Assembly (NCBI GenBank): GCA_018000995.1
Contig: JAGNIU010000018.1
Location: 1 to 64,000, forward strand
DNA from: Bacteroidia bacterium
GTDB lineage: Bacteria; Bacteroidota; Bacteroidia; B-17B0; Aurantibacillaceae
Reading direction: 5' to 3'
DNA length: 64,000 nucleotides
The translations under genes and the position numbers were made by a program. Each line of letters opens with the position of its first letter. Within the stretch, counting starts at the first letter, position 1. The notes under the pieces are model-generated. The model ran no database searches. It was not told the origin of the DNA and saw nothing but the letters and a program-made list of their open reading frames with translations. Positions 37,893-47,400 of this stretch are shown in pieces.

Positions 37893-38568
37893 ACTGTTTA
37901 AATATAGTTTTGTATTGCTTCTGATGATTTCAGTTTCAACTTCGCATGCTCAAGAATTTGAGGATGACGCTGCACTTTGGTTGAATCTTAATCTGGAGAA
38001 AAAAATAAACGATCATTTTGATATCCATTTTTCACATAGTAGTCGTATTAATAATAATGTTTCTCAGTACGGTTTAGGGTATGGTGATATCGGTGTTTCT
38101 TATAAACGCAACGATAATATTAAAGTAATGCTGGATTATGTTCTCCGTCAAAGAAGAAATTTAGACGGTTCTTATGGTACTCGTCACAGAGCTTATTTTG
38201 CAGTGATACTAAAGAAAGAAATTTCCCGTTTTACCTTTTCTTACCGTTACCGTTTTCAAGCCGAGCTAAGAGATTTATATAAAAGCGAAGACGGATTAGC
38301 CCCAAGATATTACGATCGTCATAAAATAAGCGTAAAATATGAATTGAATAAACGTTTTGAAGCTTATGTTTCAGAGGAACTTTATTATCCGTGGTATCAG
38401 GCAAAGAATAAAGGTTTCGATCGCTCAAGAAGTGCAATAGGCTTGATTTACAAACTTTCTAAAAGAAAAAGTATAGAAGGAAATTTCACTTACCGTCACG
38501 AATTAAATGCCTTTAACCGAACTAACCGCGATTTTATTTATAGTCTTACGTACTCTTACGAATTCTAA
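37885..38568 (+). CDS. DUF2490 outer-membrane-like protein
   Basis: 227 residues. It starts at TTG 37885, overlapping the previous stop. A signal peptide (MSKLFKYSFVLLLMISVSTSHA) leads into a beta-strand-rich region with alternating aromatic residues and a terminal aromatic (YSLTYSYEF), typical of a barrel. Motifs such as DDAALWLNLNLEKKINDHFD and HRAYFAVILKKE fit DUF2490. It is the last gene of the cluster and could be the outer-membrane exit for a product of it. The adjacent peroxidase gene is convergent, with only 2 bases between them and no visible terminator. Confidence 0.75.
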   Translation: MSKLFKYSFVLLLMISVSTSHAQEFEDDAALWLNLNLEKKINDHFDIHFSHSSRINNNVSQYGLGYGDIGVSYKRNDNIKVMLDYVLRQRRNLDGSYGTRHRAYFAVILKKEISRFTFSYRYRFQAELRDLYKSEDGLAPRYYDRHKISVKYELNKRFEAYVSEELYYPWYQAKNKGFDRSRSAIGLIYKLSKRKSIEGNFTYRHELNAFNRTNRDFIYSLTYSYEF

Positions 38569-38570
38569 GT

Positions 38571-39539
38571 CTATTTCTTCTTTGCTTCGGCTACTACTTT
38601 TTTTGTAAATCTCCTATCAGTTAAACTCAATAAGAAATTTTCTAAATCTTTTTTCTCACCTTCAGTTAATCCCAACGGTTTGTTTAATAAAGTATCACGG
38701 TTAATACTATTCTTCACAAAATTATCAGGCGTATCATAGTAATCAATTACCTCGCGCAAAGTTTTATGCATACCATTATGCATATAAGGTGCAGTCATAG
38801 CAATATTCCGTAGTCCAGGCGTTTTAAATTTACCTAAATCACTTAATTTACGGGTCACTTCGTAACGTCCACTATCATTTAAGTCTTTACCATTAAACAA
38901 ACCAAGATTTCTGAATTGATCGTTAGTGAAATCAGGACCAAAATGACAATCAAAACATTTTCCTTTATTATTAAAAATATCTTGTCCGCGTTGTTCAGAT
39001 TTTCCGAAGCCCGTTGTGTCATCGTTTTTCATGTAATCATCAAAAGGGGTATCGTTGGTTTCTAAAGTACGTTCATAAGCTGCAATAGCCATTGCAATAT
39101 TTTTACGGCTCGGTTTTTCACCATAGATATCTTTAAAAAACTGCATGTATTGTTTGTGTTTGTATAACCGGGTGATGACTTCGCTCACAGGTAAATTCAT
39201 CTCTACAGGGTTTTCTATAGGACCTAAAGCTTGTTCCTCTAAAGTTTCCATACGACCGTCCCAAAATTGAAAATTGCGGGCGCTTTGGTTCATTGCACTT
39301 GGTGTATTGCGGTCGCCCATTCTTCCATGCACCCCTTTACTGGTTGGTGTATTATCAGCAAAAGCAAACTCCGGTTTATGGCATGAGGCGCAGGAAATAG
39401 TACTATCGCTCGATAAAATAGGGTCGAAAAACAAGAGTTCTCCAAGCGAGGCCTCGTCATAAGGAGTTTTTAATATTGGTTCAGAATCGCCACACGCAAA
39501 ATAAAACGGGGCTAAAAGGAGGATAAGAAGTCGTTTCAT
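38571..39539 (-). CDS. Di-haem cytochrome c peroxidase-family lipoprotein (CcpA/MauG-like)
   Basis: 322 residues from ATG 39539. The longer start at 39590 would put 17 polar residues in front of MKRLLILLLAPFYFACGDSE, a lipoprotein signal with Cys16. Two haem c sites are visible: CASCHKPEF (about residues 48-56) and CFDCHFGPD (about 196-204). GDRNTPSAMNQSARNFQFWD, TPGLRNIAMTAPYMHNG and the calcium/electron-transfer segments are typical. The family reduces hydrogen peroxide or oxidises partner substrates in the periplasm. A good promoter (TTG, 20 bases, TATTTTTG) sits four bases before the ATG. Confidence 0.92.
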   Translation of the reverse strand: MKRLLILLLAPFYFACGDSEPILKTPYDEASLGELLFFDPILSSDSTISCASCHKPEFAFADNTPTSKGVHGRMGDRNTPSAMNQSARNFQFWDGRMETLEEQALGPIENPVEMNLPVSEVITRLYKHKQYMQFFKDIYGEKPSRKNIAMAIAAYERTLETNDTPFDDYMKNDDTTGFGKSEQRGQDIFNNKGKCFDCHFGPDFTNDQFRNLGLFNGKDLNDSGRYEVTRKLSDLGKFKTPGLRNIAMTAPYMHNGMHKTLREVIDYYDTPDNFVKNSINRDTLLNKPLGLTEGEKKDLENFLLSLTDRRFTKKVVAEAKKK

Positions 39540-39543
39540 ATGG

Positions 39544-39574
39544 CAAAAATACTGTAAGTTTTGTTGAGGAACAA
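39544..39574 (-). promoter_or_regulatory. Promoter of the cytochrome c peroxidase gene (leaderless candidate)
   Basis: On the minus strand TTG (39572-39574), 20 bases, then TATTTTTG (39544-39551) match the Bacteroidota -33/-7 pattern without mismatch in the -7. Only four bases separate the -7 from the ATG at 39539. The transcript would start at about the start codon, so the start choice and a leaderless message support each other. Confidence 0.5.
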
Positions 39575-39610
39575 TGATATTTGTTAGCACGAAAAAGTTA
39601 AATTAGCACA

Positions 39611-40582
39611 ATGGAACCGAACGAACCTATAGTTGAAAAAAAGCTCCCGTTTAATAATCTGTATTTAAATGCAGGTGTTGTAAACGGACTAAACGACTGG
39701 TGGATGTATGTGATGGGAATTGTTGCGGCGATGTTCGGTTATTTCTTATTTCAAATTTTTATGGTATTTCCATTAATGGCAGCTGCCAGTAATAATGGTT
39801 TAACCATGGCGGATATTCAGGAAAATCCGGAAATTTTATTCGACCCGGAAAAAATTGGAATGAACAAAAACATTTTACTTGCGCTTTTGTTCAGCATGTT
39901 TGTATTTACTTTTTTGGGATTATTTATTGTAATAAAACGGGTACATAAAAAAACACTCACTTCCGTAATTACAGCTTACGATAAAATCCGGTTTAGTCGT
40001 TTCTTTTTTGCTTTTGCCATTTGGGGCGTCTTTTTAATTATATCTGTTTTACTAGCTTATTTTTTGAATAAGGACGATGTAAAAATTCAATTCGACCCGA
40101 TTAATTTCTTTTTCCTTGTTTTAGTTTGTGTAATTTTAATGCCCATTCAAACAACAACGGAAGAATTAATTTTTCGCGGATATTTAGTGCAAGGATTATC
40201 ACAAGTGTTTAAAAATGGTATCGTGCCATTAGCTATTACCTCCCTGCTATTCGGTTTGGTACACATGACTAACCCTGAGGCAAAAGCTTATGGTTGGATA
40301 ACCATGTTGCCTTATTATGCGATTTTTGGTTTCTTTTTAGGCGCTATTACGTTATTAGATGAAGGATTAGAATTAGCCATGGGAATACACTGCGCCAATA
40401 ACTTAATATCAAGCTTATTAATTACATCACCAAATGGTGTTTTAAAAACCGATGCGATTTTTGTTGCATCAAGCGAAAATCCGGGTTCCGAATTCATCAC
40501 TTGGTTCGTAATGGCATTGCTTACTTTTATCATTTTTTGGCAAAAATATCGCTGGAAAAACTTTAACTTGCTTATTAAATAA
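39611..40582 (+). CDS. CPBP-family intramembrane metalloprotease (Abi-like)
   Basis: 323 residues with about eight membrane helices. The CPBP signature TTEELIFRGYLVQGL places the catalytic Glu184-Glu185 and Arg189. The second and third metal-binding motifs are seen in LLFGLVHMTNPEAKAYGW and LAMGIHCANNLISS. These proteases cleave within membranes (as in CAAX prenyl proteases) or act in bacteriocin self-immunity and signalling; the substrate cannot be named. The gene is divergent from the peroxidase and 4 bases upstream of an M61 peptidase gene, so the two proteases are likely co-transcribed. Confidence 0.87.
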   Translation: MEPNEPIVEKKLPFNNLYLNAGVVNGLNDWWMYVMGIVAAMFGYFLFQIFMVFPLMAAASNNGLTMADIQENPEILFDPEKIGMNKNILLALLFSMFVFTFLGLFIVIKRVHKKTLTSVITAYDKIRFSRFFFAFAIWGVFLIISVLLAYFLNKDDVKIQFDPINFFFLVLVCVILMPIQTTTEELIFRGYLVQGLSQVFKNGIVPLAITSLLFGLVHMTNPEAKAYGWITMLPYYAIFGFFLGAITLLDEGLELAMGIHCANNLISSLLITSPNGVLKTDAIFVASSENPGSEFITWFVMALLTFIIFWQKYRWKNFNLLIK

Positions 40583-40586
40583 TTGT

Positions 40587-42434
40587 ATGAAGAGTATCAC
40601 CTTTTTAACTTTGTTTTTCTTTGCTTCTGCAATTAGTTTTGCCGATAAAGATTACCACTACTATATTAATCTTAATAAAGTAATCGACGATAAGTTAACT
40701 ATCGAATTAACCCCTCCTGATATTACCGATGCAGAAGCAACTTTAAATTTCCCTGCTATGGTACCGGGTACTTATGAGGTTTATAATTTTGGACGTTTCA
40801 TTAGCAATGTAAAAGCTTTCGGAAAAAACGGTGTTAATGTTATCGTTACTAAAATCAGCAACGATACTTATAAATTTTCTCCTGCTAACCAGATACAAAA
40901 AATTACCTACGAAGTTGAAGATTCTTGGGATACAAAAATAAAAGAGAAAATAGTTTTTGAACCTGCCGGAAGTAATATCGAGGATAATAAAAATTTTGTA
41001 TTCAATACCCATTGCTTCTTTGGTTACTTTAAGGGTATGACCGACCGTAAATATGTTTTGGAATTCGATAAGCCAAAAGGTTTTTATCCTTCAACAGGAT
41101 TAAATGATATGAAAACGGGTGAGACAAAAGATATTGTTACCGCATCCGATTACCATGCACTTGTTGATTCTCCCATCATGTATTCTCAACCTGATACAAC
41201 AACTATTATGGTGGCGAATACAAAAGTATTAGTCGCAGTGTATTCTCCTAACGGAATCATCACTTCAAAATTTGCAGCCGGAAAGTTAGGTCGTTTGTTA
41301 GATGCGCAACGCGATTATTTAAATGGAGAATTACCTGTAGATAAATATGCATTCTTATTTTATTTTACAGATAAATCTACTTTGTCAGGAGCTTCAGGAG
41401 CTTTAGAACATTCTTATTCTTCAATGTATGTGTTGCCTGAAATGGATACAGCTTCCATCGCACAAACAATTGATGATGTATGTGCTCATGAATTTTTTCA
41501 TATTGTAACACCACTTAATATTCACGCAGAGGAAATCGGAAATTTTGATTTCAATAATCCTGTTATGAGTGAACATTTGTGGTTGTATGAAGGTTTAACT
41601 GAATACGCCGCACATCATGCGCAGGCAAAAGCAGGTTTAATTGGTTACGATTATTTCTTTCAAACCATGATGGATAAGTATCGCAATTCGATAACAGAAT
41701 ATAACGATACTGTTCCCTTTACATTTATGAGTAAACATGTTTTAACGCCGCATTATCATAAGCAATACAACAACGTTTACGAGAAGGGCGCTGTAATAAG
41801 TATGTGTTTAGATATTATGATGCGCTATTACAGCGATGGTAAATACGGCACACAAGAATTGATGCGCGATTTGGCTAAGCAATACGGAAAAGATAAATCG
41901 TTTAAGGATAAAGATTTGTTTAGCGACATAGAAAAATTAACCGGCCCGGAAGTGAGAAAATTTTTAAATGAACATGTAGCCGGACCAAAACCATTACCAT
42001 TAGTAGAAATATTTAAAATGGTTGGTTTAGATTTAATTAAGCAACGCGAAACAGAAACTGTAACACTGGGTGGTTTTGGAATAGGTTATAGTGAAGAATC
42101 AAAGCGATTAACTGTTATTGATGTATCGAATGTGGATGTATTTGGGAAACAATTTAAATATAAAGTTGGAGATGAATTATATTCATTTAACAACCGTTTG
42201 CTCACCATTGAAAATGCACAAGAAGTGATTGGGGATTTTATGTCGAAAACCAAAGTGGGCGATAAATTAGTTGTGGAAGTGTACAGAAAAGATAAAAAAG
42301 GAAATTCTAAACTTAAAGCTTTAAAGGGAAAAGTGAAGAAAGTGAAAGTGATGGAAGAAAATGTAGTAGATATTTCAAAAAACCCAACTGATAAACAAAT
42401 AACCGCCCGCCGAACTTGGTTGGGGATAAAATAA
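40587..42434 (+). CDS. M61 family (glycyl aminopeptidase-like) exported metallopeptidase with PDZ domain
   Basis: 615 residues with signal peptide MKSITFLTLFFFASAISFA. A beta-sandwich N-terminal domain is followed by the gluzincin core: HEFFH (301-305), and Glu335 in LWLYEGLTEYAAH as third zinc ligand, about 30 residues later as in M61. A PDZ-like domain is seen near the C-terminus (GGFGIGYSEESKRLTVIDVS, about 494-590), with a Lys-rich end. It probably works in the periplasm on short glycine- or alanine-containing peptides. A CHVERSRDV-type repeat starts 5 bases after its stop. Confidence 0.9.
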   Translation: MKSITFLTLFFFASAISFADKDYHYYINLNKVIDDKLTIELTPPDITDAEATLNFPAMVPGTYEVYNFGRFISNVKAFGKNGVNVIVTKISNDTYKFSPANQIQKITYEVEDSWDTKIKEKIVFEPAGSNIEDNKNFVFNTHCFFGYFKGMTDRKYVLEFDKPKGFYPSTGLNDMKTGETKDIVTASDYHALVDSPIMYSQPDTTTIMVANTKVLVAVYSPNGIITSKFAAGKLGRLLDAQRDYLNGELPVDKYAFLFYFTDKSTLSGASGALEHSYSSMYVLPEMDTASIAQTIDDVCAHEFFHIVTPLNIHAEEIGNFDFNNPVMSEHLWLYEGLTEYAAHHAQAKAGLIGYDYFFQTMMDKYRNSITEYNDTVPFTFMSKHVLTPHYHKQYNNVYEKGAVISMCLDIMMRYYSDGKYGTQELMRDLAKQYGKDKSFKDKDLFSDIEKLTGPEVRKFLNEHVAGPKPLPLVEIFKMVGLDLIKQRETETVTLGGFGIGYSEESKRLTVIDVSNVDVFGKQFKYKVGDELYSFNNRLLTIENAQEVIGDFMSKTKVGDKLVVEVYRKDKKGNSKLKALKGKVKKVKVMEENVVDISKNPTDKQITARRTWLGIK

Positions 42435-42439
42435 TAAAT

Positions 42440-42463
42440 TGTCATGTCGAGCGTAGTCGAGAC
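42440..42463 (+). repeat. Dispersed short repeat (CHVERSRDV type), copy 1
   Basis: This 24-base element starts TGTCATGTCGAGCG and ends AGTCGAGAC. One copy on the other strand at 62964-62987 differs by one base. It has TCGA inverted repeats and lies between a stop codon and the next ATG. If translated, it adds a false N-terminus (INCHVERSRDV) to the PorE-like gene. The function is not known. Confidence 0.75.
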
Positions 42464-42481
42464 GTGAGAAAATATAGCATA

Positions 42482-44455
42482 ATGGCAAAACACAAAATCA
42501 TATTTCTATTCTTAGTTTCTTTTTTCCTTAACGTATTTCCGCAAGGCAATCTCCCTCCCGGAACTTATACCAGCAGCAATAAAAAAGCTATTAAATTTTA
42601 CGAAGAAGGTAAAAAATATTACGAAGTTCGCAGAGACAAGGAAGCTGAGGAAGTATTAAAGAAAGCCCTTAAGGAAGACGATAATTTTGTTGAAGCACAT
42701 TCAGCCCTTGCGTATTTATTAATGGGTTACAATCGTTCTGAAGAAGCTATTGTTCATTTTGAGAAGGCGGTGGCTATTAACGCAAAATTTTATCCGCAAA
42801 ATATTTATTTTTTAGCAAACGCATATATGTCGGTTGGTAAATACGACGACGCTATTAAATCTTACGAAATGCTTTCTAAGTTCGATCGTATTAGTCCTGC
42901 AACAAAAGAAGCGGCTGCAAAAGAATTAATCAATGCAAAGTTCGGTTCTCAGGCAGTGAAAAATCCAAAACCATTTAAACCGGTTAATATGGGACCCGGT
43001 GTAAATACCAATTTCGCTGAGTATTTCCCTTCTATAACAGCTGACGGTAAACAATTTTTATTTACCCGTGAAATTGTTTTAAGTGAGATGTCGCGACAAG
43101 AAGATTTTTATTTAAGTAAAAAAGAAAACACTAATTCCGAATGGAAAGATGCAATGCCTGTTGTTGGTGTGAATACGATGGGTAACGAAGGAGCGCCAAG
43201 TATTTCAGCTGATGGAAATTTTATGTTCTTCGCTTCTTGTATGGAACAGTCAGGCGATTATGGTAGTCCGGATAGAAAAGGATATGGCAGTTGTGATATT
43301 TTTTATTCTCAGAAACGGGATGGTAAATGGACGAAGCCTGTAAATATTGGTCCAACAGTTAATACAGCCAATTGGGAAACGCAACCATCTTTCTCGAGTG
43401 ATGGCAAGACTTTATATTTTGTGCGTGGTTTAATTAGTCGTGGTGCTATTAAAGAACAAGATATTTACATGAGTGTGATTGGTGCGGACGGAAAATTTGG
43501 TGCACCCGTAAAATTGAGTGATAAAATAAATACGCCTGAGCAAGAAGAATCTGTTTTCATACATCCGGATAATCAAACTTTGTATTTCAGTAGTGCCGGT
43601 CACCCTGGTATGGGTGGTTTGGATATTTTTATGAGTCGTCGTCAGCCAGATGGTTCTTGGGGCGAAGCTATTAATTTAGGATATCCAATTAATACTTATG
43701 CTACAGATAATAGTTTGTTAGTTGATCCCGCTGGAAAGTTGGCTTATTTTGCCAGTGATAGAGCAGGTGGTTTTGGCGCTTTAGATATATACCAATTTGA
43801 ATTACCTGAAGATGTAAGGCCTGAGAAATTAACTTACGTAAAAGGAAAAACTTACAATGCAAAAACAAAAATTCCTTTATCAGCAAAATTTGAGTTGATT
43901 GATTTAGAAACACAACAAAGTGTAACGGAATCTTATTCAGATAATGCCGGACAATTTTTAGTAACGCTTACGGGGAACAAAAATTACATTGTGAACGTAA
44001 GTAAAGATGGCTATTTATTTTACAGCGATAATTTTTCGTTGAAAGGAAAAGAAACAGATTTTAATAAACCTTATTTGTTAGATATTCCTTTACAACCAAT
44101 TGACACTGGAAGTGTTGTTGAATTAAAAAATGTATTCTTTGATGTAGACAAATGGGAGTTGAAGCCCGAGAGTAAAGCTGAATTAGATAAATTAGTTTTC
44201 TTCTTAAATAAAAACCCGAGTGTAAAAATTGAATTAGGCGGACATACAGATAACAGTGGAAAAAAGGAATGGAACAAAACTTTATCTACCAACCGCGCCA
44301 AATCGGTTTACGATTATATTTTGACTAACGGAAAAATTGCCGCTACTCGTTTAAGTTTTAAGGGCTACGCCGAAACGAAACCAAAAGTACCAAACGATAC
44401 GCCTGAGAATAAGGCCAAGAACAGAAGGACGGAGTTTAAGGTAACGGGGAAGTAG
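42482..44455 (+). CDS. PorE-like T9SS protein: TPR, PD40 propeller, regulatory fold and OmpA domain
   Basis: 657 residues from ATG 42482. An upstream in-frame ATG at 42416 would translate the repeat at 42440-42463. Signal peptide MAKHKIIFLFLVSFFLNVF. Residues about 25-145 form TPR helices, about 170-430 a PD40 propeller (SADGNFMFFASCM, SSDGKTLYFVRG, PDNQTLYFSSAGHPGMGG), about 445-540 a carboxypeptidase-regulatory fold, and about 545-657 an OmpA domain (KNVFFDVDKWELKPESKAEL, GGHTDNSGKKEWN, KNRRTEFKV). The domain order matches PorE, which links the T9SS outer-membrane ring to peptidoglycan. No cargo gene is adjacent. Confidence 0.9.
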   Translation: MAKHKIIFLFLVSFFLNVFPQGNLPPGTYTSSNKKAIKFYEEGKKYYEVRRDKEAEEVLKKALKEDDNFVEAHSALAYLLMGYNRSEEAIVHFEKAVAINAKFYPQNIYFLANAYMSVGKYDDAIKSYEMLSKFDRISPATKEAAAKELINAKFGSQAVKNPKPFKPVNMGPGVNTNFAEYFPSITADGKQFLFTREIVLSEMSRQEDFYLSKKENTNSEWKDAMPVVGVNTMGNEGAPSISADGNFMFFASCMEQSGDYGSPDRKGYGSCDIFYSQKRDGKWTKPVNIGPTVNTANWETQPSFSSDGKTLYFVRGLISRGAIKEQDIYMSVIGADGKFGAPVKLSDKINTPEQEESVFIHPDNQTLYFSSAGHPGMGGLDIFMSRRQPDGSWGEAINLGYPINTYATDNSLLVDPAGKLAYFASDRAGGFGALDIYQFELPEDVRPEKLTYVKGKTYNAKTKIPLSAKFELIDLETQQSVTESYSDNAGQFLVTLTGNKNYIVNVSKDGYLFYSDNFSLKGKETDFNKPYLLDIPLQPIDTGSVVELKNVFFDVDKWELKPESKAELDKLVFFLNKNPSVKIELGGHTDNSGKKEWNKTLSTNRAKSVYDYILTNGKIAATRLSFKGYAETKPKVPNDTPENKAKNRRTEFKVTGK

Positions 44456-44490
44456 AAAGATTCTTCAATTGAAAAATCACCACTAATTTT

Positions 44491-47400
44491 TTAAAGTCGG
44501 ATACCAATTAGTAATAAGTCATCCACCTGCTCGCAATTCGCCATCCAGGTATTAATATCGTTTTTAAAGAACTGCATTTGTTCATCCATTGGTAGATGAC
44601 AATTTTGAATAATCAAATTCTTTAAATTCTTGCTCATATATTTTTTTCCGTCTTGTCCGCCAAACTGATCAGGGTAACCATCGGATGTAGTATATAATAA
44701 ATCACCTTTCTTAAGGTTTAGGTTTGTTTGTTGGTATTCAAAATCAAATTCAGTAAAACTGGCGATGCTTGCTTTTGTTGGTTTTATTTCTGTTAGTTCT
44801 TTTGTTTCACCATCAATTACCCAAAGTAAACGATTAGCGCCGGCATAGGAAACTTGTTGCGTAGCAGTGTTCACTCTAATTAAACAAACCTCCATACCGT
44901 CTTTATTTTTCCCTTCAATTTCGGCGTGTTGACGAAGAGAAATTTTAACAGCGTTATTTGTTTTGCTTAATATCTGAGCAGGTTCATTAGTTTCTTTAGC
45001 AGAGTCGTGTAATTTGTCTGAACAAATCATACTCATAAATCCACCGGGTACACCATGACCAGTACAATCCGCGCAGGCAATTAAAAATTCGTCTTTATTA
45101 ATTCGTTGGAACCAGTAAAAATCACCACTCACTATATCTTTTGGTTGAAAAAACACAAATACATCTTTCCATGCCGCGTTAATATCAGAAATAGGAGGGA
45201 GCATTGCCGCCTGTATTCCCTGAGCATAATTAATACTATCCGTTATTTCTTTGTTAATCTCTGCTAAATGTTCTTTCTGTACTTCTACTTCGTGTGTGCG
45301 TTCTTTTACAATTACCTCTAGCACTTCTTTTTCTTTTACTAATTTTTTCTCACGCCATTTAATGTAGCCGTAAATTAATAGTATTAGAAGAATGATTACC
45401 GTAGCATAAAATAATTTAGTCCTGTACCAAGGTGGCGTAATAGTAAAACTGAATTTAGCAGGTTCTGACCACAAGCCCGATTCATTTTGAGACGTTACCA
45501 TAAAGGTATAATCACCCGGTTCTAATCCTGAAAAAGTTTCCTCGCTGTTTTTTCTTGGTGGCGACCAGTTTTTATCGCGGCCTTCTAATTTAAATTTGTA
45601 TAAAATGCTTTCAGGATTAGAAAGGTTATTGGTGTGGAATTTAAAAGTTAAGTGGTTTTCAAAATACGGTAATGTTAGAGTGGTGGGAATATTAAACCAA
45701 TTCTTTTGACTCGTGTTTTTTGTACTCCAATCAACATCTTTAAAAAATAATTGAATATCAGTAATGAAAACTTCGGGAGTTGTAGTTTGTTTATTGTCTA
45801 AGCTAGGACTGTATTTTGTTATTCCGTTAACTGTACCAAACCAGACATTTTTTTCAGTATCCAAAAACAAGGCGTTGTCATTACATTCTACGCCTAAAAA
45901 ACCTTGACCTTCTGTGTAATGCTTCACTTTAATAATCTTAAAATTCTTATCAAAACTAATTTTATCGAAACCATTTAACATGCCGGCTACTAATGTGTAA
46001 TCGTCAATAAATTTTAGTGAACGAATCGAATTAGATAAAAGAATACTATCGTTAGCCACAAACTCGATAGCATTGGTGTCGTTTTTTAAAGGATTGTATT
46101 TGAAAAGTCCGCCTGTATTTGTGCCGATGTAAACATCCCCATTAACACAACTAGCCAATGAATTTACATCTTTAGATTTTAAACCTTCTACTTCATCAAA
46201 TGTCCGTATAACTTCTTTTCCCTGATATCTTACCACTCCACCTGATGTTCCAAACCAGATAGTATTCTTATTATCTTCAACAATGGTTTTAACGCCTTCG
46301 TTTTGCATCATTAATTTTTCGGTGGAAGTGCTTAAGAATTTAACACCATCATAACGGCTAATCCCATCAGACGTTCCGGCCCACACTATCCCTTTTGTAT
46401 CAACATAGATGCTGTAAATTCTGTTATTTACCAGTCCGTCATTCTCTGTGTAATTTGTAAATTTTGAATCTTTAAAGCGTACTATCCCGTTACCTATGGT
46501 TCCAAACCAAATATTTTTATTGTTTTTATTCCCAAGTGCAACGCAAGAAATAAAATTGGTGAGCCCTTTTTCATCAACGAAGTTTTTCGACGCCAATGTA
46601 TTATTTGTAAAGGTTAATTGGGTTAAACCTCCGTCGGTTGACCCTAACCAATAGTTTTTTGCAGAGTCTTGTTGGATAGATTGAATTTTATTGGAAGGCA
46701 GGCCATCGGCTTTACTGTAATGAGAAAAATATTCCCCCAGTAATAGATTTAAACCGTTTCCATTGGTGCCAATCCAAACATTTTCCTGCTTATCTTCATA
46801 TAAACTTAACACTTGATTATCGCTTAAGCCGTTGTTTTTTGTAAAGCCGGTGTTTATGAAATCCGAACCGTTTTTTTCTAACCGACTCACGCCATTCTCT
46901 AAGGACGCTAACCAAACTTTTTTATCTTTAGTAATTAGTATATCCCAAACATCATTTGAATTTAGTCCGTTTTTTGTGTTGTATATTTTAGGCGAATTGT
47001 AATTTTCGTTAAGTAAATTTTTTATTGAAAATATTATTAAACCTGCATCTTGAGTGCCAAGGTAAATGTCGTCGTTATAAATCTCAACACTAAACAGAAG
47101 GTCGCTGTTTAATTTACCAAAACCTTTAATAATTTTGCAGCTATAGTTTCCACTGTTATTGTTTAAAATATTTAACCCTCCTCCGTAGGTTGCAAGCCAA
47201 ATATTTTTATTTGAGTCAATCGCAATATCAAAAATGGGATTGTTGCTTAATCCGTTCGACTCGTTTAAATTTTTTACTTCAATGGAATCCTCATTAAATT
47301 TAATAATATTTAATCCGCCATCATCAGTCCCAATGTAGATGTTTTTATTTTTATCTTCTGCAAAACATAATGCACTGGCTCCCTTAAAATTTTTATTGTT

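Noticed and set aside
42416-42481. Extended N-terminus of the PorE-like protein
   Set aside because: It is translated from a dispersed repeat and would precede the signal peptide.
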